Shown here: in pieces, positions 35,541-44,800 of the stretch
Layout of the letters: the number at the start of each line of letters is the position of its first letter
Numbering within the stretch: position 1 is the first letter of the stretch
NCBI RefSeq assembly: GCF_030151385.1
Contig: NZ_JASLDS010000059.1
Location: 1-56,733, forward strand
DNA length: 56,733 bases
From: Soonwooa sp.
GTDB lineage: Bacteria; Bacteroidota; Bacteroidia; Flavobacteriales; Weeksellaceae
Direction of reading: 5' to 3'
Program-made: the position numbers and the translations under genes
Notes under the pieces: generated by a model
Told to the model about the DNA's origin: nothing
The model's database searches: none
Seen by the model: only the letters and a program-made list of their open reading frames with translations

Positions 35541-36098
35541 TTATTTTTTCCACTGGAACGTATCAATCAAGTGGAGCATGTCTTTTTTGATGTAATCAAC
35601 CGCTGGCGCCAGTGAGTCTGGCTTTGGGCGTGTGTTGAAGTATAAATTTCCTGTTAAAAAATGCTTTGTACTGTCCGTTACATAAAATTGAATATTAGAA
35701 GCCGTCTGTCCTTGCAACTCATAAAAATTACCGTAGACTTTCTTCTCTGGATAAGCGAAACTTTTGGTGTCAATAGCTGTCGCTTTTATCGTATGTTCGT
35801 AGACCATTCTTTCTGCTTCTTTCAAGTGGCTTTGGAAATCGCCAGTTATCGGAAGATAAGTAATGAAGACTTTTGCCTTCATCCCTTTGTAATTAATGTT
35901 GTACCAACAAGGCTTTTTGGAATCTTGTATCACAGCAAAATCCGAATAATCGAACTGAAATGGACAAGCGCTATTAAAGGTCTGATAGCGAGGTTTGGGA
36001 TATTCCAATCTCAAATCTCCGCTTGGCTTGGGCAATACTTCTTTTCCACAAGAAGCGAGCATTGCCAAAACAGTAAGTCCTAATAGCTTTTTTAACAT
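35541..36098 (-). CDS. gldD: Gliding motility lipoprotein GldD
   Basis: A 185-residue lipoprotein (MLKKLLGLTVLAMLASCGKE, Cys 17). It has the GldD pattern: KPSGDLRLEYPKPRYQTF, CPFQFDYSDFA, KPCWYNINYKGMKAKVFITY, MVYEHTIKATAI, and QFYVTDSTKHFLTGNLYF near the end. GldD is needed for gliding and for type IX secretion in Flavobacterium johnsoniae and lies in the cell envelope. Many non-gliding relatives keep it for secretion. It begins the run gldD-pfkB-PPIase and is divergent from rplS. Confidence 0.9.
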   Translation of the reverse strand: MLKKLLGLTVLAMLASCGKEVLPKPSGDLRLEYPKPRYQTFNSACPFQFDYSDFAVIQDSKKPCWYNINYKGMKAKVFITYLPITGDFQSHLKEAERMVYEHTIKATAIDTKSFAYPEKKVYGNFYELQGQTASNIQFYVTDSTKHFLTGNLYFNTRPKPDSLAPAVDYIKKDMLHLIDTFQWKK

Positions 36099-36102
36099 CT
36101 GG

Positions 36103-36110
36103 CAAAAATA
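36103..36110 (-). promoter_or_regulatory. Possible -7 box at the gldD start
   Basis: On the minus strand TATTTTTG matches TAnnTTTG only 4 bases from the ATG, which would make the transcript nearly leaderless. The match may be chance in AT-rich DNA; no -33 TTG is seen at the right distance. Confidence 0.3.
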
Positions 36111-36273
36111 GTGATTAGATTTTAGATACTATACATTATAAAATATAAAAAATTCTTAATTGTTGATGATTTTTGTTGCTTTTGAAGCCTATTCGGAAAA
36201 ACTGGTCTTCCATGAGTCTTCTAAATCATTGAAAGATTGTAGATTAAACTTAAAATAAATTTTGAAATTAATA

Positions 36274-36303
36274 TTGTGGGATTAATAAAAATTACTAATT
36301 TTG
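36274..36303 (+). promoter_or_regulatory. rplS promoter
   Basis: TTG (36274-36276) and TAATTTTG (36296-36303) are 19 bases apart, a textbook flavobacterial -33/-7 pair. A leader of about 65 bases precedes rplS and may carry autoregulatory structure, though I see no clear fold. Confidence 0.68.
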
Positions 36304-36374
36304 CAATCTGTTAACCAACCTCTGACGATAGACGTGAAAGTTGCTTGACTTTGAATTATTTTATTTTATAAATA

Positions 36375-36731
36375 ATGGATTTAATTAAGTACGTACAAGA
36401 GAAGTACATTGACAAAAAAGATTTCCCAAGTTTCAAAGCTGGTGATACTATCACTGTTTATTATGAAATTAAGGAAGGTCAAAAAACAAGAACTCAGTTC
36501 TTCAAAGGAGTTGTTATCCAATTGAGAGGAACTGGTGCTACTAAGACATTTACAATCAGAAAAATGAGTGGAGATGTTGGTGTAGAGAGAGTTTTCCCAA
36601 TCAACATGCCTGCACTTCAAAAAATTGAAGTTAACAGAGAAGGTAAAGTTAGAAGAGCTAGAATCTACTACTTCCGTGATCTTAGAGGTAAAAAAGCAAG
36701 AATTAAAGATAAGTCTTTCGGAGGTAAATAA
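36375..36731 (+). CDS. rplS: 50S ribosomal protein L19
   Basis: A 118-residue basic protein with the L19 signature: FKAGDTITVYYEIKEGQKTR, VVIQLRGTGATKTFTIRK, GVERVFPINMPALQKIEV and KVRRARIYYFRDLRGKKARI. L19 sits at the subunit interface of the ribosome. Many bacteria place rplS after trmD and rimM, whereas here it stands alone behind its own promoter and a strong terminator. Confidence 0.97.
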   Translation: MDLIKYVQEKYIDKKDFPSFKAGDTITVYYEIKEGQKTRTQFFKGVVIQLRGTGATKTFTIRKMSGDVGVERVFPINMPALQKIEVNREGKVRRARIYYFRDLRGKKARIKDKSFGGK

Positions 36732-36753
36732 TCCACAGATTTTATCTAACAAT

Positions 36754-36781
36754 AAAAGCCACGTCGCAAGATGTGGCTTTT
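36754..36781 (+). terminator. rplS terminator
   Basis: AAAAGCCACGTC/GATGTGGCTTTT, a 12-bp stem with one G-U pair and a GCAA tetraloop, followed by a T-run. Confidence 0.9.
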
Positions 36782-36815
36782 TTTGTTTTTCATTAGCTAA
36801 TAGCTTTTAGCTGAT

Positions 36816-36952
36816 AGCTAATAGCATTTGATCAGTAGTCAATAGTTTAATCCAGAAGCTGATAGCCAGTAGCTAATAGCCTTTAATCAGTAGTCAGTAG
36901 TTTTTATCCAGAAGCTAATTGCCAATAGCTAATAGCTGATAGCCAGTAGCTA
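36816..36952. repeat. Tandem 55-56 bp repeat, two copies plus a part
   Basis: Copy 1 spans 36816-36870, copy 2 36871-36926, and a partial copy 36927-36952. Each begins AGCTAATAGC and contains GATCAGTAGTC (or AATCAGTAGTC) and ATCCAGAAGCT. Each unit is itself built from short words such as AGCTAATAGC, AGCTGATAGC and AGCCAGTAGCT. It fills most of the space between rplS and the next gene. A minisatellite-like, non-coding array. Confidence 0.8.
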
Positions 36953-36961
36953 AAAACAAAA

Positions 36962-36985
36962 AAAAACTGCCCGAAAGCAGTTTTT
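36962..36985 (-). terminator. Terminator of the second outer-membrane barrel gene
   Basis: AAAAACTGC/GCAGTTTTT with a CCGAAA loop; T-run on the minus strand. It lies 24 bases beyond the stop. Confidence 0.85.
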
Positions 36986-37009
36986 AATTTAATATAAAGT
37001 TCCAAAATA

Positions 37010-39589
37010 TTACATTGGACCTTGTTGATCATCTCCAGATGCATTGGAGTTAATGTCTTTTTTACGTTTTGGCTGATCTACCTTTTCACCTTGCTTAAAG
37101 CGGTATGTTAATGATAGGTTGAACTGTCTAGGTTGCCATTGCATATAAGAATATCTCGTAGCATTCGCTGTGTATGTCGTAGACTCCATTGCTCTTGTAT
37201 TAAAGATATCTTGGATGTTAAATGCAATTGTTCCGTTTCCGTTCCAAATTGTTTTTGAAGCTCCTAGATTAACAGCATACATATCTTTTCTGTCTTGGTA
37301 AGCTGTTTTTTGAGCACCACGATAGAATCCTTGAAGTTGTACACTGAAAGTTTTATCAATCTTAAAAGTAGAATTAAGACGTAATCTTGTTGAGAAACCT
37401 TTACCTGTAAAGTCTGCCAATGCAACAGTTGGATCACCATTATTATCTAAGGTGTTGTATTCGATTTGACCTTTTGTGTAGTATTTGTAAACATCCGCAC
37501 TACCCATAAATTTCAACCATGAAAAAGCATCATAAGTAAAGTTGAAATCCAAACCATAACGATCGTCAACACCTAAGTTGATTGGCTTGGTGTGGAATAC
37601 AATCGTTTCGTCAGGTGTTCCTACATATTCTTTAACGTTATATACAAGCATTTTAACATCATCACTTTCATGACGATAATAAAGCGTAGGTGTTATTGTG
37701 AATTTTTTCTTTGATAAATTATAACCCAATTCGTAAGAGTCGACATAAGCTGGATCTAAGTCTATGTTACCATCAAAAATATTTTGATTATCAGCGTAAC
37801 TAGGATTTGGAATCAAGAAGAATGAACGTGGTCTATCAATTCTTCGTGAGTAATTTAACAATAACTGATTGTCTTTCGCAATGTCGTAGCTTAAATATAC
37901 ACTTGGGAAAAGATTATTGTAATTTTTCTTAGAGTCAATCGCAGCCTTGTTTGGATTTAAGTTATGATATTTTAAACTGATGTTAGAATATTCATCACGT
38001 ACACCTAACTGATATCCAAACTTGTCAATTTTACTTTTGAATTGTAAATAAAACGCGTTGAACATCTCCTCGTATTGCGCTTGATAAGTATAGTCCTTTA
38101 GGTGTCTTAGTACTGGATCACCCGCAGTGCTTTGTAACACATCATTATCATAATCGTTTCGGTTGATGTCGATTCGGTAACCTGCTTCCAATTTAGATTT
38201 TTCGCCAATTGGAAGTTCGTAATCCGCTTTTCCAATAAAGGTTTTATTTACCGTTTTTTGATTAACAACATTGTTTAAAGAAAATACATTGTTTGTCGTT
38301 TCCAAAATATTGCTGTCATTGTTAGAGCGGTTTCTTTGCACACTTACAGACAATGAAATATTATGTCCTTTGTCATTAAATTTGTGGTCTAATCCCCAAT
38401 CTCCTTGGAAAGCAAGATTATTATTGTTTCCTAGACTGCTTCTGTTTTTATAAAAAATTGATCCATTTAGGAAATTGTTATTATAGTCGATATTACCATT
38501 GTTATTACTATCAAAAGTTCTAACCGTACCAGATATGTTCATTGATGTTTTGTCCGAAATGTCATAGACAAGTCCTCCAGTTGCGTTGTACATATCGTTT
38601 TTACTTTTCGTAAGCGAGTTTTGCCCAGTGAAAAGAATCGCGTTTGGATCAGTTACATTAATGTATGAGTTGGTATTCTTGTTTTTGTTTTCCGACTCAC
38701 GATAACCGCCGCCGCCATTCAAGAACCAAGAGAATTTACCTTTTCTCCAGCTTAGGTTAGCATTAAGATTTGTCTGAGGCAGATATCCTAAAGAACCAAC
38801 AACACTACCATTGAAGCCTGTTTTTTTATTCTTTTTAAGAATGATATTCAAAATACCGGCAGTTCCCGAAGCTTCAAACTTTGAAGAAGGGTTGGTGATT
38901 ACTTCAATTTTTTCGATTTGGTCGGCTGGGATTGATTGCAAAGCATTCGCTCCATCATCAATTCCTAATAGAGAAGAAGGTTTACCATTAATTAAAAACT
39001 TAACATTAGAATTTCCTCTCATCGATACCGTTCCATCTGTATCTACAGAAACCGAAGGTACGTTCGTTAAAACATCTTGCAAGCTTCCGCCTTTGCTCAC
39101 GATATCTTGTGATGGATCGTAAGTTTTTTTGTCGAGCTCAACTTTGTAAGCTTTTGGAGCAGCTGCAGTAATGACAACACCTTGGATTTGCGTTGTTTTG
39201 TCAAGATTTGCAACTTCATTTCCTTGGATTACAAAAGCAGGAATAACGCCCGATTTTGTAATTTGAATTGTCTGAATTTTTGTCTTAAAATCAATAGCTT
39301 CGATGGTTACCTCGTAACTTCCAGCAGCTAACTCGATTTTAAAATTACCATCTACATTTGCCAAAACGGCGTCACTTAGTTGTGCATTTTGCTTGTTTTT
39401 AAACGTTAAAGATGCGTAACCAATACCGCTGCTGGTGTTGTCCTGAACACTACCCGTCATAGAAAATTTCTGTTGGGTTGCGCTTGGTTGCTGCTGTTGC
39501 TGTGCAAATGCCAGTGAAGCCGCTCCAAGAACAAACACTAGTCCCAATGTTCTTTTCTGAATAATGTTTCTGATTTCTGTTTTTATCAT
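37010..39589 (-). CDS. TonB-receptor-like outer-membrane beta-barrel protein
   Basis: From ATG 39589 the protein has 859 residues and a signal peptide (KRTLGLVFVLGAASLAFAQQ). A carboxypeptidase-regulatory-like domain follows, starting at SMTGSVQDNTSSGIGYASLT. The plug domain has VSMRGNSNVKFLINGKPSSL and NPSSKFEASGTAGILNIILK. The barrel is rich in Asn and Gly. It ends in a short basic tail with DQPKRKKDINSN. It is a paralogue of the ICE-borne barrel at 3538-6000, with the same domain order. Substrate unknown. The Gln-rich stretch after the signal (AQQQQQPSATQQ) is a linker. It appears monocistronic. Confidence 0.87.
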   Translation of the reverse strand: MIKTEIRNIIQKRTLGLVFVLGAASLAFAQQQQQPSATQQKFSMTGSVQDNTSSGIGYASLTFKNKQNAQLSDAVLANVDGNFKIELAAGSYEVTIEAIDFKTKIQTIQITKSGVIPAFVIQGNEVANLDKTTQIQGVVITAAAPKAYKVELDKKTYDPSQDIVSKGGSLQDVLTNVPSVSVDTDGTVSMRGNSNVKFLINGKPSSLLGIDDGANALQSIPADQIEKIEVITNPSSKFEASGTAGILNIILKKNKKTGFNGSVVGSLGYLPQTNLNANLSWRKGKFSWFLNGGGGYRESENKNKNTNSYINVTDPNAILFTGQNSLTKSKNDMYNATGGLVYDISDKTSMNISGTVRTFDSNNNGNIDYNNNFLNGSIFYKNRSSLGNNNNLAFQGDWGLDHKFNDKGHNISLSVSVQRNRSNNDSNILETTNNVFSLNNVVNQKTVNKTFIGKADYELPIGEKSKLEAGYRIDINRNDYDNDVLQSTAGDPVLRHLKDYTYQAQYEEMFNAFYLQFKSKIDKFGYQLGVRDEYSNISLKYHNLNPNKAAIDSKKNYNNLFPSVYLSYDIAKDNQLLLNYSRRIDRPRSFFLIPNPSYADNQNIFDGNIDLDPAYVDSYELGYNLSKKKFTITPTLYYRHESDDVKMLVYNVKEYVGTPDETIVFHTKPINLGVDDRYGLDFNFTYDAFSWLKFMGSADVYKYYTKGQIEYNTLDNNGDPTVALADFTGKGFSTRLRLNSTFKIDKTFSVQLQGFYRGAQKTAYQDRKDMYAVNLGASKTIWNGNGTIAFNIQDIFNTRAMESTTYTANATRYSYMQWQPRQFNLSLTYRFKQGEKVDQPKRKKDINSNASGDDQQGPM

Positions 39590-39629
39590 GCTTTCTTTTT
39601 TATCGATTCTCAAAGAGATTCGAGAAGTA

Positions 39630-40655
39630 TTATTTTATCTGTTTTGCATTAAGCCAATCTTGATAAGCTTTTGCATTTTTGGCGTGTTCTACATCGTTAT
39701 CCGTGAATTTGTGATAGCCAAATCTCGCTGGATCAGCACACATATAGATGTAATTGTTTTTGTCCGCGTTAAGAACGGCATCCAACGTATTTTTGTCAAC
39801 AATACAGATTGGCCCCGGCGGAATTCCCGCGTTGGCATAGGTGTTGTAAGGTGATGGTGCTTTTAGATCTTTGTAATAGACGCGTTTTATTTGTTTGGTA
39901 AAGTTGCTCGCTTTGTTAATCGCGTAGATAACTGTTGGGTCACTTTGCAACTTCATACCTTTTTTGTAGCGGTTAAGATAAAGTCCAGCAATCGTTTTTT
40001 GCTCGTCCTTTTTTCCTCCAGATTCTTTGTAAACGATAGATGCCAAAGCATAAATTTGGTCTCTCGACAAGCCAAGTTGCTTTTCTTTAGCAACGCGATC
40101 AGCATTCCAAAACTCGTTGTATTCTGTGTTAAATTTATCAAAGAACTCTTTAGGCGTCACCGTCCAAAAGAATTGATAGGTATCATTAAAAAAGAATTTC
40201 TTAAGATCTTCGGCATTGTTAAAACCTTTCTCAACGGCAATTGCATTAAGGTCTTTTGCAAAATGTGTAGAATCCGCTTCTGTTTTTCTGCTAACGCGAC
40301 CAATCATTTGGTACACATCATCAAAATCTTTAATTCTAAAACTATTTGGTGTTTGGTTACCAGCTTTAATCATGTTGACCAAATCGCTGTTGTTCGCACC
40401 CATTTTTATTTCGTAGCGTCCAGCTTTAATATTTTGAGCCAAATCTTTGTCGGCTGCAATTGCTTCAAAACTTTCGGCATTGCTAAGATAAGGTCGAATG
40501 GAATCCATCACTTGCTTCATCGGAGCATTGTGCGGTATTAAAACAAAACCTTCTTTAGCAACATTGTTACCGTAATTTTTGGAATAAAATCTAAACCCAA
40601 AGTAAGCACCAATTGCAAGAATTGCGATGATAATGATTGCTACTATTTTTTTCAT
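39630..40655 (-). CDS. mltG: Endolytic murein transglycosylase MltG
   Basis: A 341-residue inner-membrane protein with one N-terminal membrane segment (KKIVAIIIIAILAIGAYFGF). A LysM-like domain follows with IKAGRYEIKMGANNSDLVNM, then the YceG catalytic domain. The catalytic Glu lies in LASIVYKESGGKKDEQKTIA, and LYLNRYKKGMKLQSDPTVIY, SPYNTYANAGIPPGPIC and the ADPARFGYHKF end follow. MltG cuts nascent glycan strands and sets their length. It is 7 bases after dapF, both peptidoglycan genes, so they form an operon. Confidence 0.95.
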   Translation of the reverse strand: MKKIVAIIIIAILAIGAYFGFRFYSKNYGNNVAKEGFVLIPHNAPMKQVMDSIRPYLSNAESFEAIAADKDLAQNIKAGRYEIKMGANNSDLVNMIKAGNQTPNSFRIKDFDDVYQMIGRVSRKTEADSTHFAKDLNAIAVEKGFNNAEDLKKFFFNDTYQFFWTVTPKEFFDKFNTEYNEFWNADRVAKEKQLGLSRDQIYALASIVYKESGGKKDEQKTIAGLYLNRYKKGMKLQSDPTVIYAINKASNFTKQIKRVYYKDLKAPSPYNTYANAGIPPGPICIVDKNTLDAVLNADKNNYIYMCADPARFGYHKFTDNDVEHAKNAKAYQDWLNAKQIK

Positions 40656-40662
40656 ATTCGAT

Positions 40663-41430
40663 TTAGATTTCTATTGTTCCTATAAAAACTTGCTTTGCAG
40701 GGCCTTCCAACCAAATATTTTTGAAAGCTCCATTTTCTTCTTCAGCATAAATTTTCAAATTGCCACCAAGTACTTTAACAGGCACAGAAGTTAGATGCTT
40801 CTTTTGCATAAAAGTTAAAGCCGCAGCTGTAACACCTGTTCCACAACTGAAAGTTTCGTCTTCGACGCCACGTTCGTAGGTTCTTACAAAGAGTTTGTTA
40901 TCAGGAAGTTCGGTTACAAAATTAACATTGATGCCTTCTTTGTGATAAGTCTCATTATTTCTGATTTTGTTACCATTATGATAAACATCATAGTTTTCGA
41001 CATCGTCAACATATTTAATATAATGCGGCGAACCTGTGTTTAGCACAAAATCTTTTTCGTCCGCAAAGATTTTTTCGACATCAATCATTTTAAGTTTAAC
41101 AATACCATTTTTGATTTCGGCTTCGTGTAAACCATCGATCGCGTTGAAAGTTGTTTTATCTTCAAAAATATCTAAGAAATGTGCAAATGCCACAATACAT
41201 CTTCCGCCATTGCCACACATCGTGCTCTCGTTACCATCGGAATTGTAATACACCATTTTGAAATCTTCGTGCGCATCATTTTCTAACAAAATAAGCCCAT
41301 CGCCACCAATGCCAAAACGTCTGTCACAAAGACGATTGATAAGCTCGGTATTCTCTTTTGGAAAGTCAAGATTGCGGTTGTCTATTATGACAAAATCGTT
41401 TCCTGTTCCTTGATATTTATAAAATTTCAT
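40663..41430 (-). CDS. dapF: Diaminopimelate epimerase
   Basis: A 255-residue two-lobed enzyme. The catalytic cysteines are in STMCGNGGRCIVAFA (about residue 72) and ETFSCGTGVTAAAL (about residue 196); MKFYKYQGTGNDFVIIDNRN and RRFGIGGDGLILL are standard. It converts LL- to meso-diaminopimelate for lysine and peptidoglycan synthesis in the cytoplasm. It is followed closely by mltG. Confidence 0.96.
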   Translation of the reverse strand: MKFYKYQGTGNDFVIIDNRNLDFPKENTELINRLCDRRFGIGGDGLILLENDAHEDFKMVYYNSDGNESTMCGNGGRCIVAFAHFLDIFEDKTTFNAIDGLHEAEIKNGIVKLKMIDVEKIFADEKDFVLNTGSPHYIKYVDDVENYDVYHNGNKIRNNETYHKEGINVNFVTELPDNKLFVRTYERGVEDETFSCGTGVTAAALTFMQKKHLTSVPVKVLGGNLKIYAEEENGAFKNIWLEGPAKQVFIGTIEI

Positions 41431-41461
41431 GTTTTGTTTTTTAGTGTTTTTAAAAAGCCTA

Positions 41462-41469
41462 CAAAATTA
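41462..41469 (-). promoter_or_regulatory. -7 box of dapF-mltG
   Basis: On the minus strand TAATTTTG fits TAnnTTTG, 32 bases before the dapF start. No clear -33 TTG is seen. Confidence 0.42.
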
Positions 41470-41567
41470 CAAAATACTTAGCTCTATTAAGAATTTGGTT
41501 TTCTTAAAAAATATTAAAGTTTTTTTATTAGCCATTATCTACAATAATTCGCAATTTGTCATTCAGA

Positions 41568-41598
41568 ATGAAGCGCAGCGAAATGAAGAATCTCTTTG
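41568..41598. repeat. Dispersed-type intergenic motif
   Basis: GTCATTCAGAATGAAGCGCA, then GCGAAATGAAGAATCTC, resembles the GTCATTCTGAA...GAAGCGAAG...GAAGAATCTC sequence I recall as repeated in many Bacteroidota genomes. It contains the palindrome TCATTC-A-GAATGA. Otherwise the 390-base gap between dapF and the efflux pump holds only AT-rich sequence and the terminator at 41765. Confidence 0.55.
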
Positions 41599-41764
41599 AA
41601 AATGGGGATTGTTCCTCAATTGGAAATCGGTGATTCGGTGTAACCAATGACAAACTTTATTTAAAAAAATGACTTAGGCTTTGTCACGGATAATCAAATA
41701 AAGTTCACTTTAATTTTTTGTTTTAAAATGAACTTTAAAAATGAATTTTAACAGAATAAAAAAA

Positions 41765-41793
41765 GAAATCGGATGCATAAAGCACCCGATTTC
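41765..41793 (-). terminator. Terminator of the efflux operon
   Basis: GAAATCGG-A-TGC/GCA-C-CCGATTTC, an 11-pair stem with one A-C mismatch and an ATAAA loop, followed on the minus strand by seven T residues. It lies 28 bases past the RND pump stop. Confidence 0.85.
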
Positions 41794-41820
41794 ACACTAA
41801 AAAATACAAACAAAACGGAC

Positions 41821-44800
41821 TTACTTTTCAGTTTTTCGATAAGCATAGTAGAATATCAAAGGAAGAATAGTAAATGATAACAACATACATATAATAAGTC
41901 CACCAACAATCATAATAGCAAGAGGTTTTTGGATTTCCGAGCCCATTCCGTGAGAGATTGCGGCTGGAAAAAGTCCCATAGAACCCATCAAAGCAATCAT
42001 CACGACTGGTCGAATTCGGCTTTCTACACCTTTGGCAATCGCTTCTTTTAGAGACATTCGGTTTTGTAAATTCTCCTTCATAACTCCGATGAGGACAATG
42101 CCGTCAATCGTGGCAACACCAAATAAAATAATAAATCCAATTCCCGCGGAAATTCCAAAAATGGTTCCCGTTGTCCAAAGCGAGATAAATCCACCAATAA
42201 ATGCAAAAGCTAATGTTATCGACGAAATAAGTGTGTCTTTAAGGTTTCCAAAATTGAAATACAACAACATCATAATCAACACCAACGAAATCGGAACGAC
42301 CATTGCAAGCTGTTTTGCAGCTCTTTCTTTACTTTCGAATTCGCCAGCCCAAACCATTTTGTGATTTTTCGGAAGTTTGACATCTTTAGCCACTTGTTCT
42401 TTGGCTTCTGCAATGGTGCTTCCTAGGTCACGTCCTTCGATGTTAAATCCAACACCAATGTAACGGCTGTTTCCTTCACGATAAATAAATGATGGTCCAG
42501 TATGATAATCGATGGTCGCAATTTCCTTAAGAGGCACTTTTTTCTCATCCGCAGTTGGAATCAAAATGTTGGCAATTTTCTCTGGCGTATCGCGGTATTG
42601 TTTTTCGAAACGCAGCATCACATCAAACATTCTTTCGTTCTCGTAGAATTTTGTAGCAGCTTGTCCACCAATGGTCATTTCAATGACCGCTTGTGCGTCA
42701 GCTGTTGAAATCCCGTATTTTGCCATTTTGGAATCGTGCAACTGAATTCTAAGTTCTGGAAGTCCAATGTTTTTAAATACGTTAACATCAGTAATACCAT
42801 TAACTTTTCCGAGAGAGTTGGCAACTTGGCCAGCATATTCCTCAAGTTCGAAAAGGTCGTTTCCGAAAATTTTGATAACCAAAGGTGCTTTGACACCAGC
42901 CACATATTCTTCAACGTTATCTTGTATCGGTTGGCTAAATCCAAAGTTAATTCCCGGATAGCGCTCGAGGTCTTTTCGCATTTCGTCGAGCAATTCGTCT
43001 TTAGAAATTTTCTTTTTCCAATCGCTTTCAGGTTTTAGTTGAATATTAAATTCAATATTAAAAAATCCAGTTGGGTCGGTTCCGTCATTTGGTCGTCCCG
43101 TTTGCGTCATCACAAATTTTACTTCGTCATACTTTAAGAGAATTTTTTTCATCTCTTTTGTTAAACGAACAGACTCGTCAAGGTTAACGGAATTCGGCAA
43201 AGTTGCTCTTACATAGATGGCGCCTTCGTTTAGTTTTGGTAAAAATTCTGAACCGTAGTGAGAAAATTTAAAACCACAAATTCCGAGTAATGCTAAGAAT
43301 CCAATGAAGAAAGCTTTTTTGTGTCTCATGCTAAGCTCGTAAAGCTTGAACATATTTTGTCTAAAGAATCTCGAAATAAAGTTTTCTTTTTCCTCGATAT
43401 TTTTCGTTAGTAAAAGTTTGCACATCGCAGGAACGTAAGTCAAACTTAATATCAATGAACCTAAAAGTGCGTAACCTAGCGTAAATGCCAATGGTGAAAA
43501 CATTTTACCTTCTACTTTTTGGAACGAGAAAATCGGTAACAAAGCAACAATCAAAATAAGCAACGCAAAGAAAATGTAACTCGCTACGCTTCCTGCGCTT
43601 CTCTTGATAATGCCCAATTTTGACATTTTGTTAAAACGTCGTAGACCGACTTGCTTGGCTTTGTGTTCTAATGCTACAAAAACATGTTCGACGATGACGA
43701 GTGTTCCTTCCAAGAGAAGTCCAAAATCCAGTGCGCCCATCGAAATAAGATTGGCTGGCAAACCTTGGATTCTCAACATTATGATGGCAAACAAAAATGC
43801 CAAAGGAATAACCGACGCCACAATAAAGGTTGTCCGCCAATTGTAAAGGAAAATGAAAACAATAATGGAAACTAAAATAATCCCTTCGACAAGGTTTTTG
43901 GAAACTGTATTCACTGTTGTATTCACCAATTCTGTACGATCGATGATAGGCACAATTTCGACATCAGCAGGAAGTTCGCCGCCGTTAAGCTCGGCAATTC
44001 GTTCCTTTAGTTTTGCAATAACGCCACTTGGATTTTCGCCACGTAACATGATGACAATTCCTTGTACAACGTCGTCTTGCTCGTTGTAACCAACTTGACC
44101 CAATCTTGGTTTTGCTGAGATTTTGACTTCTGCAACGTGTTTTACCAAAATAGGCGTCGAACCTTTTACTTCAATCTGAATGTTTTCGATGTCGGCTTTA
44201 CTTTCCAAAAGTCCAATTCCACGAACTACGTAAGCTTGGTCACCTTTGGATACGACATCGCCACCAACATTAATATTACTTTTAGAAACCGCTTCGAAAA
44301 CGTCAAGCGGCGAAAGATTATAATTGTGAAGCTCTGTTGGATTGATTTTTATTTCATAGGTTTTTTCTTCCCCACCGAAACTTACCACATCGGCAACGCC
44401 AGGAACTGCTAATAGTTCGCGTTCGATCACCCAATCTTGGATGGCAGTCACTTCCTTAAGAGGTAGTTTACTTTTAATAATATATCGGTAGATTTCACCA
44501 GTTGCACCTGAAGGTGGTTCGATTTCAAACTCGGCGCCAGCGGGAAGATTAACATTTCCCATTCTGTTGGAACCGTACTGTTGGGCGTAGAAATCGTCAA
44601 CATGGTCGTCAAAAATAACCGTCACCACCGAAAGTCCAAACAGCGAAATAGAACGCACCGAGGTTTTGTTCGGGATGGTGTTCATTTCTTTGGCAATCGG
44701 AAGACTTACAAACTTTTCAATTTCTTCGGCGCTTCGACCTGGCCACTGCGTGATAATCCTAACCCTTGTGTTGGTTACATCTGGGAAAGCTTCAATGGGT

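Noticed and set aside
36787..36960. CRISPR array after rplS
   Set aside because: Units are contiguous tandem copies with no unique spacers, and no cas genes are near.
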